Of a stretch of 64,000 nucleotides of DNA, positions 13,451 to 26,182 are shown one piece after another (the stretch's first letter is position 1; each line of letters begins with the position of its first letter). Under the pieces are notes generated by a model. It was not told the origin of the DNA and did no database searches. It was given only the letters and a program-made list of their open reading frames with translations. The stretch is from Anoplopoma fimbria (lineage: Eukaryota; Chordata; Actinopteri; Perciformes; Anoplopomatidae): positions 22,682,990 to 22,746,989 of the forward strand of contig NC_072454.1 in the NCBI RefSeq assembly GCF_027596085.1, read 5' to 3'. The position numbers were made by a program, and so were the translations under genes.

Positions 13451-14772
13451 GGGTCCATTTAGCAGCAGGTCAAATGGACATAGAGTTCTGGTTACGCAAA
13501 GTGTGAAGGGTGGAAGAAACAGTTTGCAGTGATGAGCAAATAAACAAAACGAAAAATGAACAGCTGCCCATTCATAGAATCACGTGACCCAAAGATGCCT
13601 CAAAACTTGCTGCAACAAAGCTTATTTTTAAAAACATCATCATGTGATACTGCTACAACTACACACATAGCTCATTTTCGTTCATTTCCCTGGGTGTTTC
13701 CAGTGGTCACGCTGAAGGTCAAAGTGTGTTGCAGAGTAGCCCATGTTGGCTGAGCGGCCCGTGGACAGTCCGGACTGACGATCACATTCAGGTCAGGTGA
13801 GAAGCGGAGCAGTCTGTAGGTCAAAATAAGGTCAAAAGGTCGACCTGCTGACCAAATGGTGACGAACACTATAATGAGAGTAATGTGAACGTCCTGACTG
13901 CCAGACACTGTAATGAGCTTGAAGTCCGTCTTTGTGGGTTTTGGGTGTGTTCATGTCGTGGTGATAGTACAAAGAAGGCACATTGTTTATCAGGCACAAT
14001 ACGCATGGGTTTGTGGCTTTTAGAGAAAATAGGAGTGAGTTAGCAATATTTGAGTGCTTTGCTTGTACGTTAGCTCACTGTTAGCAATAAGGCTAGCATT
14101 AAAACTTTAAATCAAAAATACTAATTTGATGATCTAATGTGCCTTTATGTTCTAATAAACCTGTATCTTGATGCTGTTGGGTACATGGACTTTAAAAAGT
14201 ATTCAAAGCTGTGTTTAGGTTTCATCCGCCCAGGTTTTGAGATATCTGTCTCCAAATACCCCTTCCTAAAATTCAGTATAACCCTGAATTTTTGCAGACA
14301 CTACTTGTAGGAGCTGTGTGGGATGGCAAATGTCCGAAATCAGTTGGACCAGACATTAAACAGACTTTACCCTGCCAGACGATGTCCATGAAATGTTCAA
14401 TTGAGCCCATGTGTCAAAAGAGCCGCTCATTCCACGGAGACTAATTTACATGAAGTCGCCAGCGAAAACGTCTAACGGTTATGGGCTGATGCCGACATTG
14501 TTGGAGAAATTGACAAAAACGTGCTGCATGTGTGAAAAGGAAATTCCTGACAATGACTGCATTGTGCAGATTTCTAACTAGAAAACGGATCATGATGTCT
14601 GCCTCTGCCCCGAGCCGAAATTAAACCGTAACTTCCGCGTTTTATTCCCAGAAGTAAGAAAATGTCATTCAAAATCACACTGGTATTTGTAATAATGCAA
14701 ATTACAAGTAGGAACTCCAAGTGTTGGAAGACAACCTTACTCAACAGCTTGTCATGTGGTTCACTTCATATG

Positions 14773-14804
<32 letters not shown>

Positions 14805-15519
14805 GGGGAAAATTAATATAGCTTAATTTGGCTTTATATATTAACAAAACAAACAGAATAAAACTGTCATGGAGGCTGACAAGGCCAAAATCAGCAGACA
14901 AGTTGTTGGCTGACAAGGGAGGGTTGCCTGCTTGATTAAGCTCACCTTGGCCTTCCAGACTGTAAAAGGAGGAGTGAATAGAATCTTTCATATAACGTAT
15001 TGTAAACGTAAGCATGGTGTATTACGCTGCAGGTCACAATAAAAGGCACTGATTACCTTGTTTTTTTCTCCCTTGGTTTGGAGCTGCAAAAAAGCATCTT
15101 GTGTTGTAAGAAGTCACGGTTGTCATATTATTGGATGATGACATTTCACTAAAAAAATTATTTTAATTCATAAACTTTTCTTAGAAATCCGCAGTTATGC
15201 ACATAACAAATGCTTGAGTTTGAACAGTAATTGAAAAATTGTTGTCAAGAGTTATTCAATAAGCGTAAATTAACTCAACCCCTAAGTGGTGACCTTTCGC
15301 TTCTCTCTTTATCTCCTTTTCTACCTCTGTTTACGATTTTCTTTATTTCATGTGCGTCTCCATCCCTTACCCTCTCTCCCTCTCTTTCTCTCCCTGTCGT
15401 CCTTCCTCTTATGTGTTGCCGTAGTCTCATGATCAATTAGCTCACATTATGAGCCATTTGGACTGACGGGTGTGGCCTAAAAGACCAAGAGAGAGGTGGT
15501 GTGATGTCTCCTATCGCAC

Positions 15520-15520
<1 letters not shown>

Positions 15521-15587
<67 letters not shown>

Positions 15588-15607
15588 GTGTGCGTGTGTG
15601 TGTGTGT
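15521..15607. repeat. (GT)n microsatellite
   Basis: About 87 bp of GT with two GC interruptions near the right end. Confidence 0.95.
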
Positions 15608-16794
15608 CCATAGGTCATGTGGTTGTGTTTTTATAGTGCAGTGATCCGGTCTTATGATGGTCAACACCTCAATACCAAACATTACGTGTCACACAGAGAG
15701 GTCCATATGCACTAGCTTCAGCCCATACAGCACATTTACATAGGAAAAAAATGAGAGATGTTGCATTAAATAATCTGATTGATCGTTAAAGTCAGAGTCA
15801 AACAAAAAAGCTAGGAAATTTGCTGGTTCCAGCTACTCAAATGTGAAGATTTCCTGTTTTCTTCCTGTTTTAAATCATGTTACTTTTAATATTTTCTACG
15901 AAATAATTAGTCATTTTGGACTCTCAGAACTTGAAACTTCACATTTCCTACAATAAACCATGAGTCTATTTATCATGACAAATAACCACCAGATTAATCA
16001 ATATTGAAAATAATCAATAATTAACCTTGTGCGGACGAGTTGAAGCTCTCGTCTCCTTTTTTGTATGAAATTGTGACTGTAATTGAAACCACAATGAAAG
16101 TGCAATAAAATATTTACATACACAAATGCTATTAATATTATTATATAAGGAGACTTGATGTAGAAAATATATTTTTTTCAATATCATATATATGTTTATG
16201 AGCAGAGCTTTATATCTAACCACATGTCCCGCTCTTCAGAGCAAGATGTCCTTGATTTAGTGTACTTTTCTAACACTGACCATGTTTGACACCCGCTGTC
16301 CTGGTCTGCCCCTGGTTTTTGGCCTACTCCACCCGGCTGTTTTCCACACACTTCAAAAACAAACACTGCGCTTTGCAAATACTGCCTGACCCACTTCCAC
16401 ACTGCAATGTCGTGTGTGACAAAGTCCTATGTCATTTGACTGCACCGCCATGTTCCCCCAGCGCAGAGACAGACCGACAGTGTGTGTGTGTGTGTGTGTG
16501 TGTGTGAGGGAGACAGGTCGCACACACACAGACAGCTTCAGATGGGTTTCAGGAAAGTCTATAAATGTAAACGTGTGTAAAATGTGTTTTTGCTATGTAA
16601 GTGTGTGGTAGTGTCCGTGTGTGTGTATGTGCGTGTGTGTGTGTGTGTACACTGAGGTAAACTAATTACCATGTGCTGCGATCAGCTGTGGACCCTGAGG
16701 CCTGCAGGGAGAATTCCTCTGTGGTCAGCCGACCCCGGTTATTCCGTCTATCTCCACCTTCCTCCCTCCCCCTGTCTCTCTCTCTCTTTCTCAC

Positions 16795-16797
16795 ACA

Positions 16798-16838
<41 letters not shown>
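16795..16838. repeat. (AC)n microsatellite
   Basis: About 44 bp of AC with one T interruption. A shorter (GT)14 lies at 16479-16506. Confidence 0.92.
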
Positions 16839-16840
<2 letters not shown>

Positions 16841-19800
16841 TGAACTCAGTCACCCCACTCATGCCACTCACTCAGGCACATCACATGGAGGCACAGTAAC
16901 AGTGGGACTGTGGGAGAGGAGCATACATACACACAGAGGCTGTCATTAAGTTCTGTGCTGAACAAGCACACAAAGACATCAAAAACAGTATTGCGGGCAA
17001 AGAGCTGGAATAAGAGTCCTGACTATGTAGTGACACACATAGTGAGCCGAGTTAAGTAACTGTGTCAGGGAGTTTTCATTTGGATGCTCGCCAAAGAATT
17101 CAGATGTTATCTAAGACAAGGATGATGCATTACTGCCGTAAGGGCCCAGTCTAGTGTCTCTCAGCTGGCTACTTACCCTCGAGCATGTTGATGTTGAAAA
17201 CTCACGTAAACAAAGCACCGGCACAGGGGTGCTTATATGGTGCTACCTGCACCCTCTAGCGAAAACAGACCAAAAAGCGCTTTGGAGTCGGAAAATTTAC
17301 AAAGTCATTTCAATGTGAAGCAAGTCCAGTAATCAACAGGAGAAGGCAAGCTTTTAAGAAATGCCGAGATTATAAATCCAAACCATCCCCTTTAAATGCC
17401 AGTCCATCCTCAGTAATGATTTGACCCACAACCAACAAGCAAATAATTATTCTATTGGAGATATTTTTCGTTGTGTTTGTTTTTTATTCACTCTTTTAAA
17501 AACCTGGTCTCGCTATCAGTACAAAAACAACCTCCAGGAGTAATCGTCATAATGGTTCCCTCGACAAAAAGCAAATGCTATTTTTCCATTGGCTTTTTGA
17601 ATATAGCAGAAAATAAGTTCTGTGGTAAACGCAAGTTTATGATACTGACAAGTTTTGTTAAGCAAGATAATCATCACAAATGAACACCACTTTTATGATT
17701 TTTAAAAAATTGGCGGATGTAAACGGCTATAAACGAACTACACCTCAGTCACTTGACTTCCCCTGAAAACCAATAAGTCAAAGGCGGATGATTTTTAGTC
17801 CCATTTAGCCGCTTGCTAGCAACTGACCTTTTTTAGACACTTAAGCTTGTGTTAACCACAGACATTATTCAGGCATCTAACCAAAAACCCATTAAAAAAA
17901 AAACATTGACTTTGAGACGAGGGAACCGGAAGAGGAAAAATGCTGACTCATTTCCGGGATTTAGGACTCATTCCTGAGCCACGCTATTCTTAAATTGAAT
18001 CTCACTAGATGTTGTTTCAGTCCAGGATATAACTCTAAATCATATTGTTTTTTTGTGAGCATGCTTCACATTCTGAAAATGTCTGGATCAATTGTGCATG
18101 TCAGTGTAAAGGGCTGCATGAGGCCACCTCCACCGCTTACCAGGCAAAGTAGCTTCAGCTGTATAACAAGCATCATGTAACATGGCTGCATCTGTTCTGC
18201 GTGTTTACCCCGTTGTTGACATTAGTTCACATAATGTGTCGGTCTTCAGCCTTGGCTATCCTGAGGGAAAAAGCAAATATATCCCTGAGCTATTTAGGAG
18301 GACTTTGCTTTGTCAGCTCACTTAGTTCATGTTCAAGCATATATGAAGGACAACATTTCACAAGTACATACAAGCATGCACACCTCTATTTCCAGTCAGT
18401 CGGGTTGTCAGAGGGCTGTCGGCGCAAGAGATTAGCAGCTGTCATGGTTAAAAACACAGGGTCTGCAGCAGCGTAGCTAAATACTAGCATGAAGGAATCC
18501 AGCCCACTGACCTCGCCGACCCCTAACACACACACACATGCACAAGCGCAAACACACCAGGCCTCTTTCCCACCTGCTTGGAATGACTGTGTGTCACCTC
18601 AGTAACCCTAAACCTGTTCGAGACCTAGCTCTCCCTCTCTCATGTAAAATCTTTTACCTTATTTCAACCCAACAAAGAGACTTATACAAGTGAGCACAGT
18701 TCAACAGGCCACTACATTTCCCTTGAATTTCAAAAACAACTTCCAGTTGTCAAAAAGTCTGCACAAAAGTCAATCTCTGCATTTATCACATGCTTTATTT
18801 TTAGACATCAAATGTGTTGACAAAGCAATATATTAGCAACTATAACATCACACATTATCAGATCATGGTTGTACAGAGGATAGAAGCTGTATCACAAATC
18901 TAGAAACACCAACATTTGGGTTCCGAATTAGATATAAATTTGAGATAAATAACAACCAAGATAGTAAATGAAACTGAAAAAAGTTTGTAATGTGGTTGTG
19001 TGTGTGCTTTAAGCTTTTTTTCAGATTATAGCTGCCAAGACACTTCTCTTTAGCCTAATTTAGCCTAATTTGTGCTCCAGAAATCAAATGAAGCATGGAA
19101 CTAGTTAGCTTAGCCAACAATTGAATTGTGGCTTTGTTAACTAATTAGCTGGTGGGCTTAAATAAGCCAATTGAACATAAACATTTCATATGACAGCTAG
19201 CGTGCTGTAAACACGGCTCGGGCTAGTGCTAGGAGAAGTGCTCACAATGCGTACAGCTAGCATCTACTAGATGTGTTTGCTAGCAATGATTAGCAAAAAC
19301 ATTACTGCCATACCATACCACAATTATCTAATAATGTTTAATGTGCTCTATGCATAGATAACACTTCATTTTCGTTCTTGTGTCGTGAGAGAAACTAGTA
19401 AGCTAATATGCTAATATGGCTCAAAGTTTAATGTAACTACGCTGCCTTCAAATGGGGTCATGTTTATGATATGTTCATGACAAGAGTCCATATACATAAC
19501 ATAAATCTACATTAAGATATTGTAATTTTAGTCGTAGAGAATTTTTCTTCAGAATTTTATATGTCTGAGTAAAATGTCGATATTCCCAAAAGTTCATATT
19601 TTGCATCTGTCGTTGTGCCTTTTCATTCCCTGCATTACGCTACCCGCTTGCTAACCTGCTAAACTATTAGCTTCAGTGGCTTCTAGACGCCAACAGTAGC
19701 GTCCACATTGTTGTTACCTAGCAGCGGTGTTATAATGACTTAACTATTATGTACTAGCTAGCGTATCACGTTAAAGACTTCAGACATCGTAACCACAAGC

Positions 19801-20479
19801 TCTTAAGTTCCATTTGAAAACAGCATTGGACTTCTGCATATTGAATATAAATCGCTCTCTCTGTGTCTCCCTGTTGGCTCATGGTGAAAGAAGCTGAGGC
19901 AAGCCCTCCACAGATGGAGGAAAACCACACAAGGCAAACACACGTTCCTTCCCTGTCACACACAAACGCAAAACCAACAAAAATAGTCGTTAAAAAATCA
20001 CACACACACACTGGTCAAATATAATGGGCAGTAGGGTAGCAAATAGCAAGACTTTCACCCTCAACCTATATACTGTAGCTCCTGAACTGTCCTATGCTAC
20101 TAAAAACAAATCAAACCAGAAACTGTTTTTCTAAGTGCCAGAAATGTCTCTCCAGGAAAGAAAGAGTGGTTCTTTGGTTTTTGCGAGCATTTCTATATGT
20201 AGCATTTTTTTTTAAGGCAAATCAAATAAATAACGTGTAAAATCTTGCCCTTTCTAAAAAAAATAGGTTACTTATAATACCAAAGGCCTAAAGAACTGTA
20301 TCTGCTAGTACTACATAGGACCTTTCTTGTTCCTGGTTTAGGGGCAGAACTGAAAAGAGAGACACAGAGAGGGAACTGATAGCACTATGGGGAAAGCCAT
20401 GTGTTCCCCTTGACTGCTGATGCACCGATAAAGACTGAATGGATGTGGTGTTTGTTTTCACGGAGAGCGGTTGATTACA

Positions 20480-20605
20480 CGATGACGTGGCCGAGCTGTG
20501 AGAGCGCTGGACTGCAAGAACCTGCTGTTCTTGCAGAACCAGGTTGGGTAATCAGTTGGCTAACAAGAGCAAATCAGTTGACTCTGGTCTGGGTTCAAGT
20601 CAGGT
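20480..20605 (+). repeat. tRNA-Ser-like promoter sequence, possible SINE head or tRNA pseudogene
   Basis: TGGCCGAGCTGTGAGAGCGC at 20488 resembles the 5' half of a serine tRNA, and GGTTCAAGTC at 20592-20601 resembles a B box. The two lie about 100 bp apart, too far for a tRNA. A 10-bp inverted repeat (20512-20521 and 20527-20536) sits where the anticodon arm would be. It is not a functional tRNA. Confidence 0.35.
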
Positions 20606-21902
20606 CTAAGACCTGTTACACATTGTCCACATTACCTTGAATTGTGCTGAAAAAGGCAGAAAAATAAGTCTGACGTATCTCTTTGGGTCACAAAATGACT
20701 CACTGTCTGCTGCTTTTGCTTTCCATTGGGTTAAAATGCAGACACAAACTGCTATGCAGGAATATTCTTATCAGGGCCTTATTAGAGACAGAGAGTCTTA
20801 TCAGAGTCTTCACGGTAATTATTCACAAGGAGCATGCTCTCATTCCCCAAATAAACTCAAGCTGATACCAGCTCTGTTGGCTGAGCGCCGATATGACTTT
20901 AACCCCGAGACCCTTGGAGGTCATGCACTTGTGAGGCTCGGGTGGTGGGGCGAGAAGGGTCAAACTGATGGCTGTGGAATCATACAACCCATCTACACAG
21001 ACAAAAACACATACAGACGGGGCAGAGACAGTAGGTGTGTGACTCCGACGCGACTGACAGATGTTTGCTGCCCGGCTCCAGCTGTTATACCTGGCTCCTA
21101 TGGCGAAGTGGGCGGTGTTTGGCACTAATGACACACACACACACACACACACACGTTCGCAAGCACTCATTTGCACACTTGCCACCACAGTTATCACATC
21201 TCTCTGACTCACCAGATTTATGTGACGTGCGCCCAACACACACAAACAGCAGTATTTCAACGTCTGTGTGCATGCGTGCGGGACGGCGATGTGTTTACCA
21301 TTTGGAGGAATGTACAGTATTTGGTAATGTGAAAAGCAGCCATCGGTGGTCAGGAGTCGAACAAACACAACTCTGTTTTATTGGATGGGCCTGAGATTCC
21401 ACTGTGTACACCCCGTGGGGGCAAGAGCGAGGAATTTAAACGCTTTAACATGCTGTTTCACTGCTGGGGATCTGTTTTGTTGTGTGCTTGTTGTGTTTTT
21501 GAAATAAATATTTGTCCGTGTGTTTGTCTATCAAAATGTTCTTGAAATATTAGGTATAATATGTAATATATTTACCTGAAATCTGCTATAACAAATCGAT
21601 ATATTTCAAATTCTTTAATTTCTTACATCAGTTCCTACTGTTTCTATACCATGTGAGTGCTCTGTGTACATTTCGTCATGTGCAGTTTCTGTTTGCAGAG
21701 TAAAGGCTTGTGGTATTAGCGAGTCAATAACTGCAGTAAAGCGTGTGTGTCTGTGTGTGCGTGTGTTTGTGTGTGTGGTTTGTGTGTGTGTGTTTAAGTG
21801 TGTGAGGCCCATAGCATAGCACTTGGCTTGGACAAAGTCCGACTTTGGTCTTATTTAACCTGATGCAACGCAGCAACATGACCACCTGTGCGCCTCGTCA
21901 TG

Positions 21903-21903
<1 letters not shown>

Positions 21904-21955
<52 letters not shown>
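21904..21955. repeat. (AC)n microsatellite
   Basis: About 52 bp pure AC. Confidence 0.95.
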
Positions 21956-21960
<5 letters not shown>

Positions 21961-22579
21961 CTTTACTAAAGAATCTAGGCCAGTGTTGCAACCATGAGTT
22001 TAGCGGGTACAACCCTGACATGAGCTCCTGTTTCTCATCAGGCAGTCCAATCAATCTTCCTCCTCACGTTTTAAGTCTAGATAAAATGAAAAATGCCTTT
22101 TTAACCCCTTACTGCCTGAATTTATTTACAATTATATAAAAAAAAAAATTCAAAGTCATGCAGATGCTAAATTAAGTGGAGATTGTTAATTTCAATATAG
22201 CACATACAATATATATACATTTTGGTATGAGGCAAATTAGCGACATTAGGCATAATTGGGTATAATAGTAATTAAACAAATTCAGAAGCGGTTTGAAGCG
22301 AATAGACAATAGTCTACAAGGGGTTAACCCTTTTAACCCACATCTCCCATCATATTGTTCAATTATTGAATAAAGTTTGCAAGAAAACTGATACAAAAAC
22401 AAAATATGACGTGTCCTTACGTAAGCTAGTACCCATCAATTTCAACAAATATTATCATGACATCATCCATCAATCAATCTGCGACTTTTAGCGACAAGGG
22501 AGGTGTGTGTGGAGCCACAGTCCTCTGCAGTCAACCACCTCCTGTTCTGAAAAGTGAAGTGAATTTGGAAGTGCTTTAA

Positions 22580-23045
22580 TATTGCATTCTTTCTACTGGC
22601 CAGCAGGGGGCGACTCAAAAATAAAATTAAAAAAATAAGTCTGATGGTATAGAGGTCTATGAGAAAATGACCTTCTCACTTGATTTATTAAACATTGTAA
22701 ACATGAATTTATGGTCTAAATCGCTAGTTTCAAATCCTCTTCCTCTACATCATGAGGATGAAAATAGATCATAAGGCAGGGTATGCTTTAGGGCGGGGCC
22801 ACTTGTAATTGACAGGTTGCTACCAGAGCCGTATACTGCGTCTCTACCTTGGCGTCACTCCTCTGCCTACCGAACATGGTCACTTACGTTCACTGGTTGC
22901 AAAAAAACAAGATGACGACGGCCCGAATCCAACATGGCCATGGCCAAAATGCCGAACTCGAGGCTTCAAAACTGTAGTCCACAAACCAATGGGTGACATC
23001 ACAACGACTACATACACTTCTTATATACAGTCTATGGTCCTCTGT
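22580..23045 (+). repeat. Interspersed repeat family C, copy 2 (longest)
   Basis: It has the same order of phrases as copy 1 and extends further, to ACCAATGGGTGACATCAC and TTATATACAGTCTATGG, a 3' end familiar from teleost repeats. The short open frames inside it are incidental. Confidence 0.65.
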
Positions 23046-23309
23046 AGCTCCATATATCCTGCCAAATTCTGAGCCCGCCAACTTATTAGCGGTCCAATCA
23101 AATGCAAAGGAAATCTGTTGTAACCGTTTCCCTTAGGAACATGTCACAGTACATGAAGCTCAAGCTGCTCTAACTTCTTTTTCCCTGGGACTTTGAGGTT
23201 TTATTTGAGAGTTTCCTTGTTTGGAAAGCCTAGGCTGGGGCATGAACCACTGCTCCTGAAGCCGTGCAAAGCCCAGTAGTATGGTTGAGACAGAAACTAT
23301 AAAGCTGAG

Positions 23310-23950
23310 ATTTCTGTGTCACATGTTGTAGAGGGTTATTTCTTTGGGCAGGAAAGATTTCCTGCAGTGGTCCATGTGACAGCAAAGCTGAATCAGTCTG
23401 TTGGAGAAAGTGCTCCGCTGTCTTCCCTGTAGGTGGTATAGAGGGTGGTCAGGATTATCCATAATGGATAACAGTTTGTTCAGTGTCCTCCTCTCCACCA
23501 CAACTTCAAAGGCGTCTGGTTTGCAGCCAGTTACGGAGCCAGCCTTCTTAATCGGTTTATTAAGTCTGTTGGTGTCACGGGCTCCGGTGCTGCTCCCCCA
23601 CTAGTCTGCGGCCAAGAACAGTGCACTGGCCACAACAGACTGCTGCACTTGTTAAACACGTCTCAGCTTCCTCAGGATATAGACTCTGCTTATCACAGTT
23701 TCATACTTGTCCTCTGTATTGGTCTTCCAGTTCAGTCTGGTCAATGTTGACGCACCTATAGTCCTCAACAGCGTCAGCATACTCTCCCACAAAACACGGG
23801 TTCTCAAGCGTCCTTCAGAACTTCCTTCTCAAGTCGATCACCATCTTCCTGGTCTTGGTCATGTTCAGAAGCAGATGTTTCCTCAAACCCCGCTTCACAA
23901 AACCGTCCACCGGTGCTCTGTACTCCTCATAAACTCATGGTTACAGTCTG
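23310..23950 (-). pseudogene. Non-LTR retrotransposon (LINE) ORF2 3' remnant
   Basis: Minus-strand translations in more than one frame give pieces typical of the end of a fish LINE reverse transcriptase. GLRKHLLLNMTKTRKMVIDL (near 23830-23890) resembles the post-catalytic segment. VERRTLNKLLSIMDNPDHPL and RLIQLCCHMDHCRKSFLP (23319-23501) resemble the C-terminal tail. Frameshifts and stops break the frame, and the catalytic motif and 5' region are missing. The clade is not assigned; Rex1/L2-like elements are possibilities. Confidence 0.65.
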
Positions 23951-23994
23951 TGGTGTACAAGGTGGAAAGGAAGGGAGTGGAAGGTTGCAATATG

Positions 23995-24195
23995 TTCACC
24001 CGCTAGTCACAAACTTTGTCCGTCTACCATTTGGTGGTTAATAGTTATAACAAACAGTTTGGTTTACTAAAGGTTTTTTTCTGAAAACAGTCTTTTGTGG
24101 CTTGAGACAAGGCGGATGAGAGCATGGAGACTCAACCAAAACAATGAGTTGAAAGATGCTAAAAAGTGCCAGAGTGTGGATGATAATTCACCATC
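23995..24195 (+). repeat. Interspersed repeat family D, copy 2
   Basis: CGCTAGTCACAAACTTTGTC, TTTGGTGGTTAATAG, TTTTTCTGAAAACAGTC and AGATGCTAAAAAGTGCC follow the same order as copy 1. It lies just beside the LINE remnant. Confidence 0.45.
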
Positions 24196-25820
24196 CCTTT
24201 AATGCTAAAAGTGCATCTTTAAGATAAAAAAGGGAAAATATCCACACTGTATGTACATTTATGAAATTTGTTAGAGCACAGAAACCATTTTTGGTATGGC
24301 ATTTCCCAGTGCTGTGATCACAATAATCTGAAACTTTGGAAACAACATTGCCATGCTAATATTTGGTCAATGTTACACTAAATTAGGAAATTATGATTAA
24401 AACTTTGTATTATTACACAAAGTACATTACAAGAAGTTGTCGAAAGTTCTGGCAATTGTTGCTAAGTAAGTAACTAAAAGTTGGGACACATTTGTATTAT
24501 GGAATCTGACGGGAAACTTAAAACCAGTGGGAATTAATTACTAAAATGTGCTTTGGTCGTCCCCTTTTCTCTCACACAAAGTCTTCACACATTTTGCCTC
24601 TTGGCCTCAGTTGCTCTGACAACCTCTCCTCTTCTGGAAAGACTTTTACTAGGATGTAAAACTGAGGCTGAAATTTAGTCAGTAAATTTCAACCTCAGTG
24701 CTGGAAACTACTCCCATGAATATGAATTCACATGCCAAGGAATTAATGGGAAGTCCTAAAGAGCGGCTAAAACACTCTGACCAGTAATGAATGACTTCAT
24801 ACACTACTCCACGAGTGAAAAAAGGGAAAAAGACTTTCATTTTCACTGTTTATCTAACTCTGCTCTAATAAGCAGTAGAGGCAAAGGACTTGAATTGGAA
24901 GTTCTGGCTCGGTCGACAGCGCTGGAAAAGCAGAAAGAGTGTGTCACTCTGTAAACACGCAGTGACAGGTTTGCCGCTTTATCAGCGGAGGGATCTCAAA
25001 CCTCTCATTTCCTCTGGAGAGCAGGAGTCCTTGGGGAATAACTTTGTGGATATGAGGCGAGGAGTATAGATGATGTGCTCTCCCATTAACATTATTTCAG
25101 AAATATGTGGTTAAGAATGCCTCCAGCTGGTGTTGACCCTTCGCTAGCTCCCCCGAATATGTCGCTAATTTTGGACAGAAGTAGATGAAAGCTGATCAAG
25201 CGTAACCAGGCATGGCAGGCCGGTCAAGCTTGGGTTGAGCGGTAAGCATGGGGCACTATCAGAGTGATACTCGGCATATAAACACTTGAAAGGTGGTTAT
25301 TTTTTATCTCTCCAAAAGCAAAAAATAGCAGAAAAGTTTTTTTTTAAACTGTGTATCTATCTTACCTTTATGATAAGCACACAGTTAAAATAAATTTATT
25401 TTTATCGTCACATACAAACTCAACCTCTGACCTATCCTAAGCATTAGGGTCCGTGGGCTGCTGTTAAGCTCGAACAGTAAACTGTGTCCGGCTAACTAGA
25501 AAGTTAGCTTTCTGCTCTGCACTTCTTTTGAATTTAGTAGAAGTTTTCACTCCCACAACCTAAGCAGCATTACCTGAGATAACGCTTACATTTTCCGTAC
25601 ACGTTAGTTAGATGCTCAGTATTTTGCTCGGGACATGTAGCTTTAGCCTCAGCCTTTTATCATGATGTAGCCAACCTGATCTCATGGGTAGATGTATAAA
25701 TAGCAAGATTTTATTTTAATTATTTTGTCATGATAACAAATTTTAGGCTTTTATCATGTCATTTTACGCCACGTCAAGGCTGGTTTACTACAGCTATATG
25801 GACCGAAATTATTATTTTTT
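24196..25820. other. Gene-free interval
   Basis: No repeat family, RNA gene or exon was recognised. The stretch near 24.9-25.1 kb looks unique and could be conserved, but that cannot be judged without alignment. Confidence 0.55.
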
Positions 25821-26182
25821 ACTGTGATTTAATTATAATAAATGTATAAAAAGGGACGCCGAAATAACAACACAATGATGGTTGTTTGTAAAAAGTCAGA
25901 ATTCATGTTTTGTTAGTTCTCTCTGCAAGACGACAAGGAATTCACTTTATAAATGCTTGTTTTGTGAACGGAGCTCGGATCGATGACAGAGTGACAGGAG
26001 GAGAATCTCAACGCTGATTGGCTGTCGCAACACAGCGTCACGCAAATTTGAAGCAATTTCGCCTCATTCGCGACGCAAGGCTCGAGTTTGCGTCTACTTG
26101 CGTATATTCGCGTCTGTGCATTGACTTTACATGTAAACTGAACACGCGGAAAATTCGCTTCGCTTTTGGTGTGAACACGGCA
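25821..26182 (-). mobile_element. Non-autonomous TIR transposon, family A, truncated copy
   Basis: This is the reverse complement of about 1632-2040. It includes the GGTGTGAACACGGCA end and the shared inner phrases GGGACGCCGAAATAACAAC and GGAGCTCGGATCGATGACA. The copy ends near 25821, so about 170 bp and the second TIR are missing. Both copies keep long near-identical stretches, suggesting fairly recent spread. Confidence 0.8.

Larger units (their letters stand above)
8421..22579. other. Gene-free interval
   Basis: Holds the palindromic array at 9.83 kb, the 13.05-13.45 kb motif cluster, a T-run near 14.77 kb, several CA tracts and the tRNA-Ser-like fragment. A GC-richer patch at about 8570-8730 has no assigned role. 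No gene was recognised. Confidence 0.55.
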
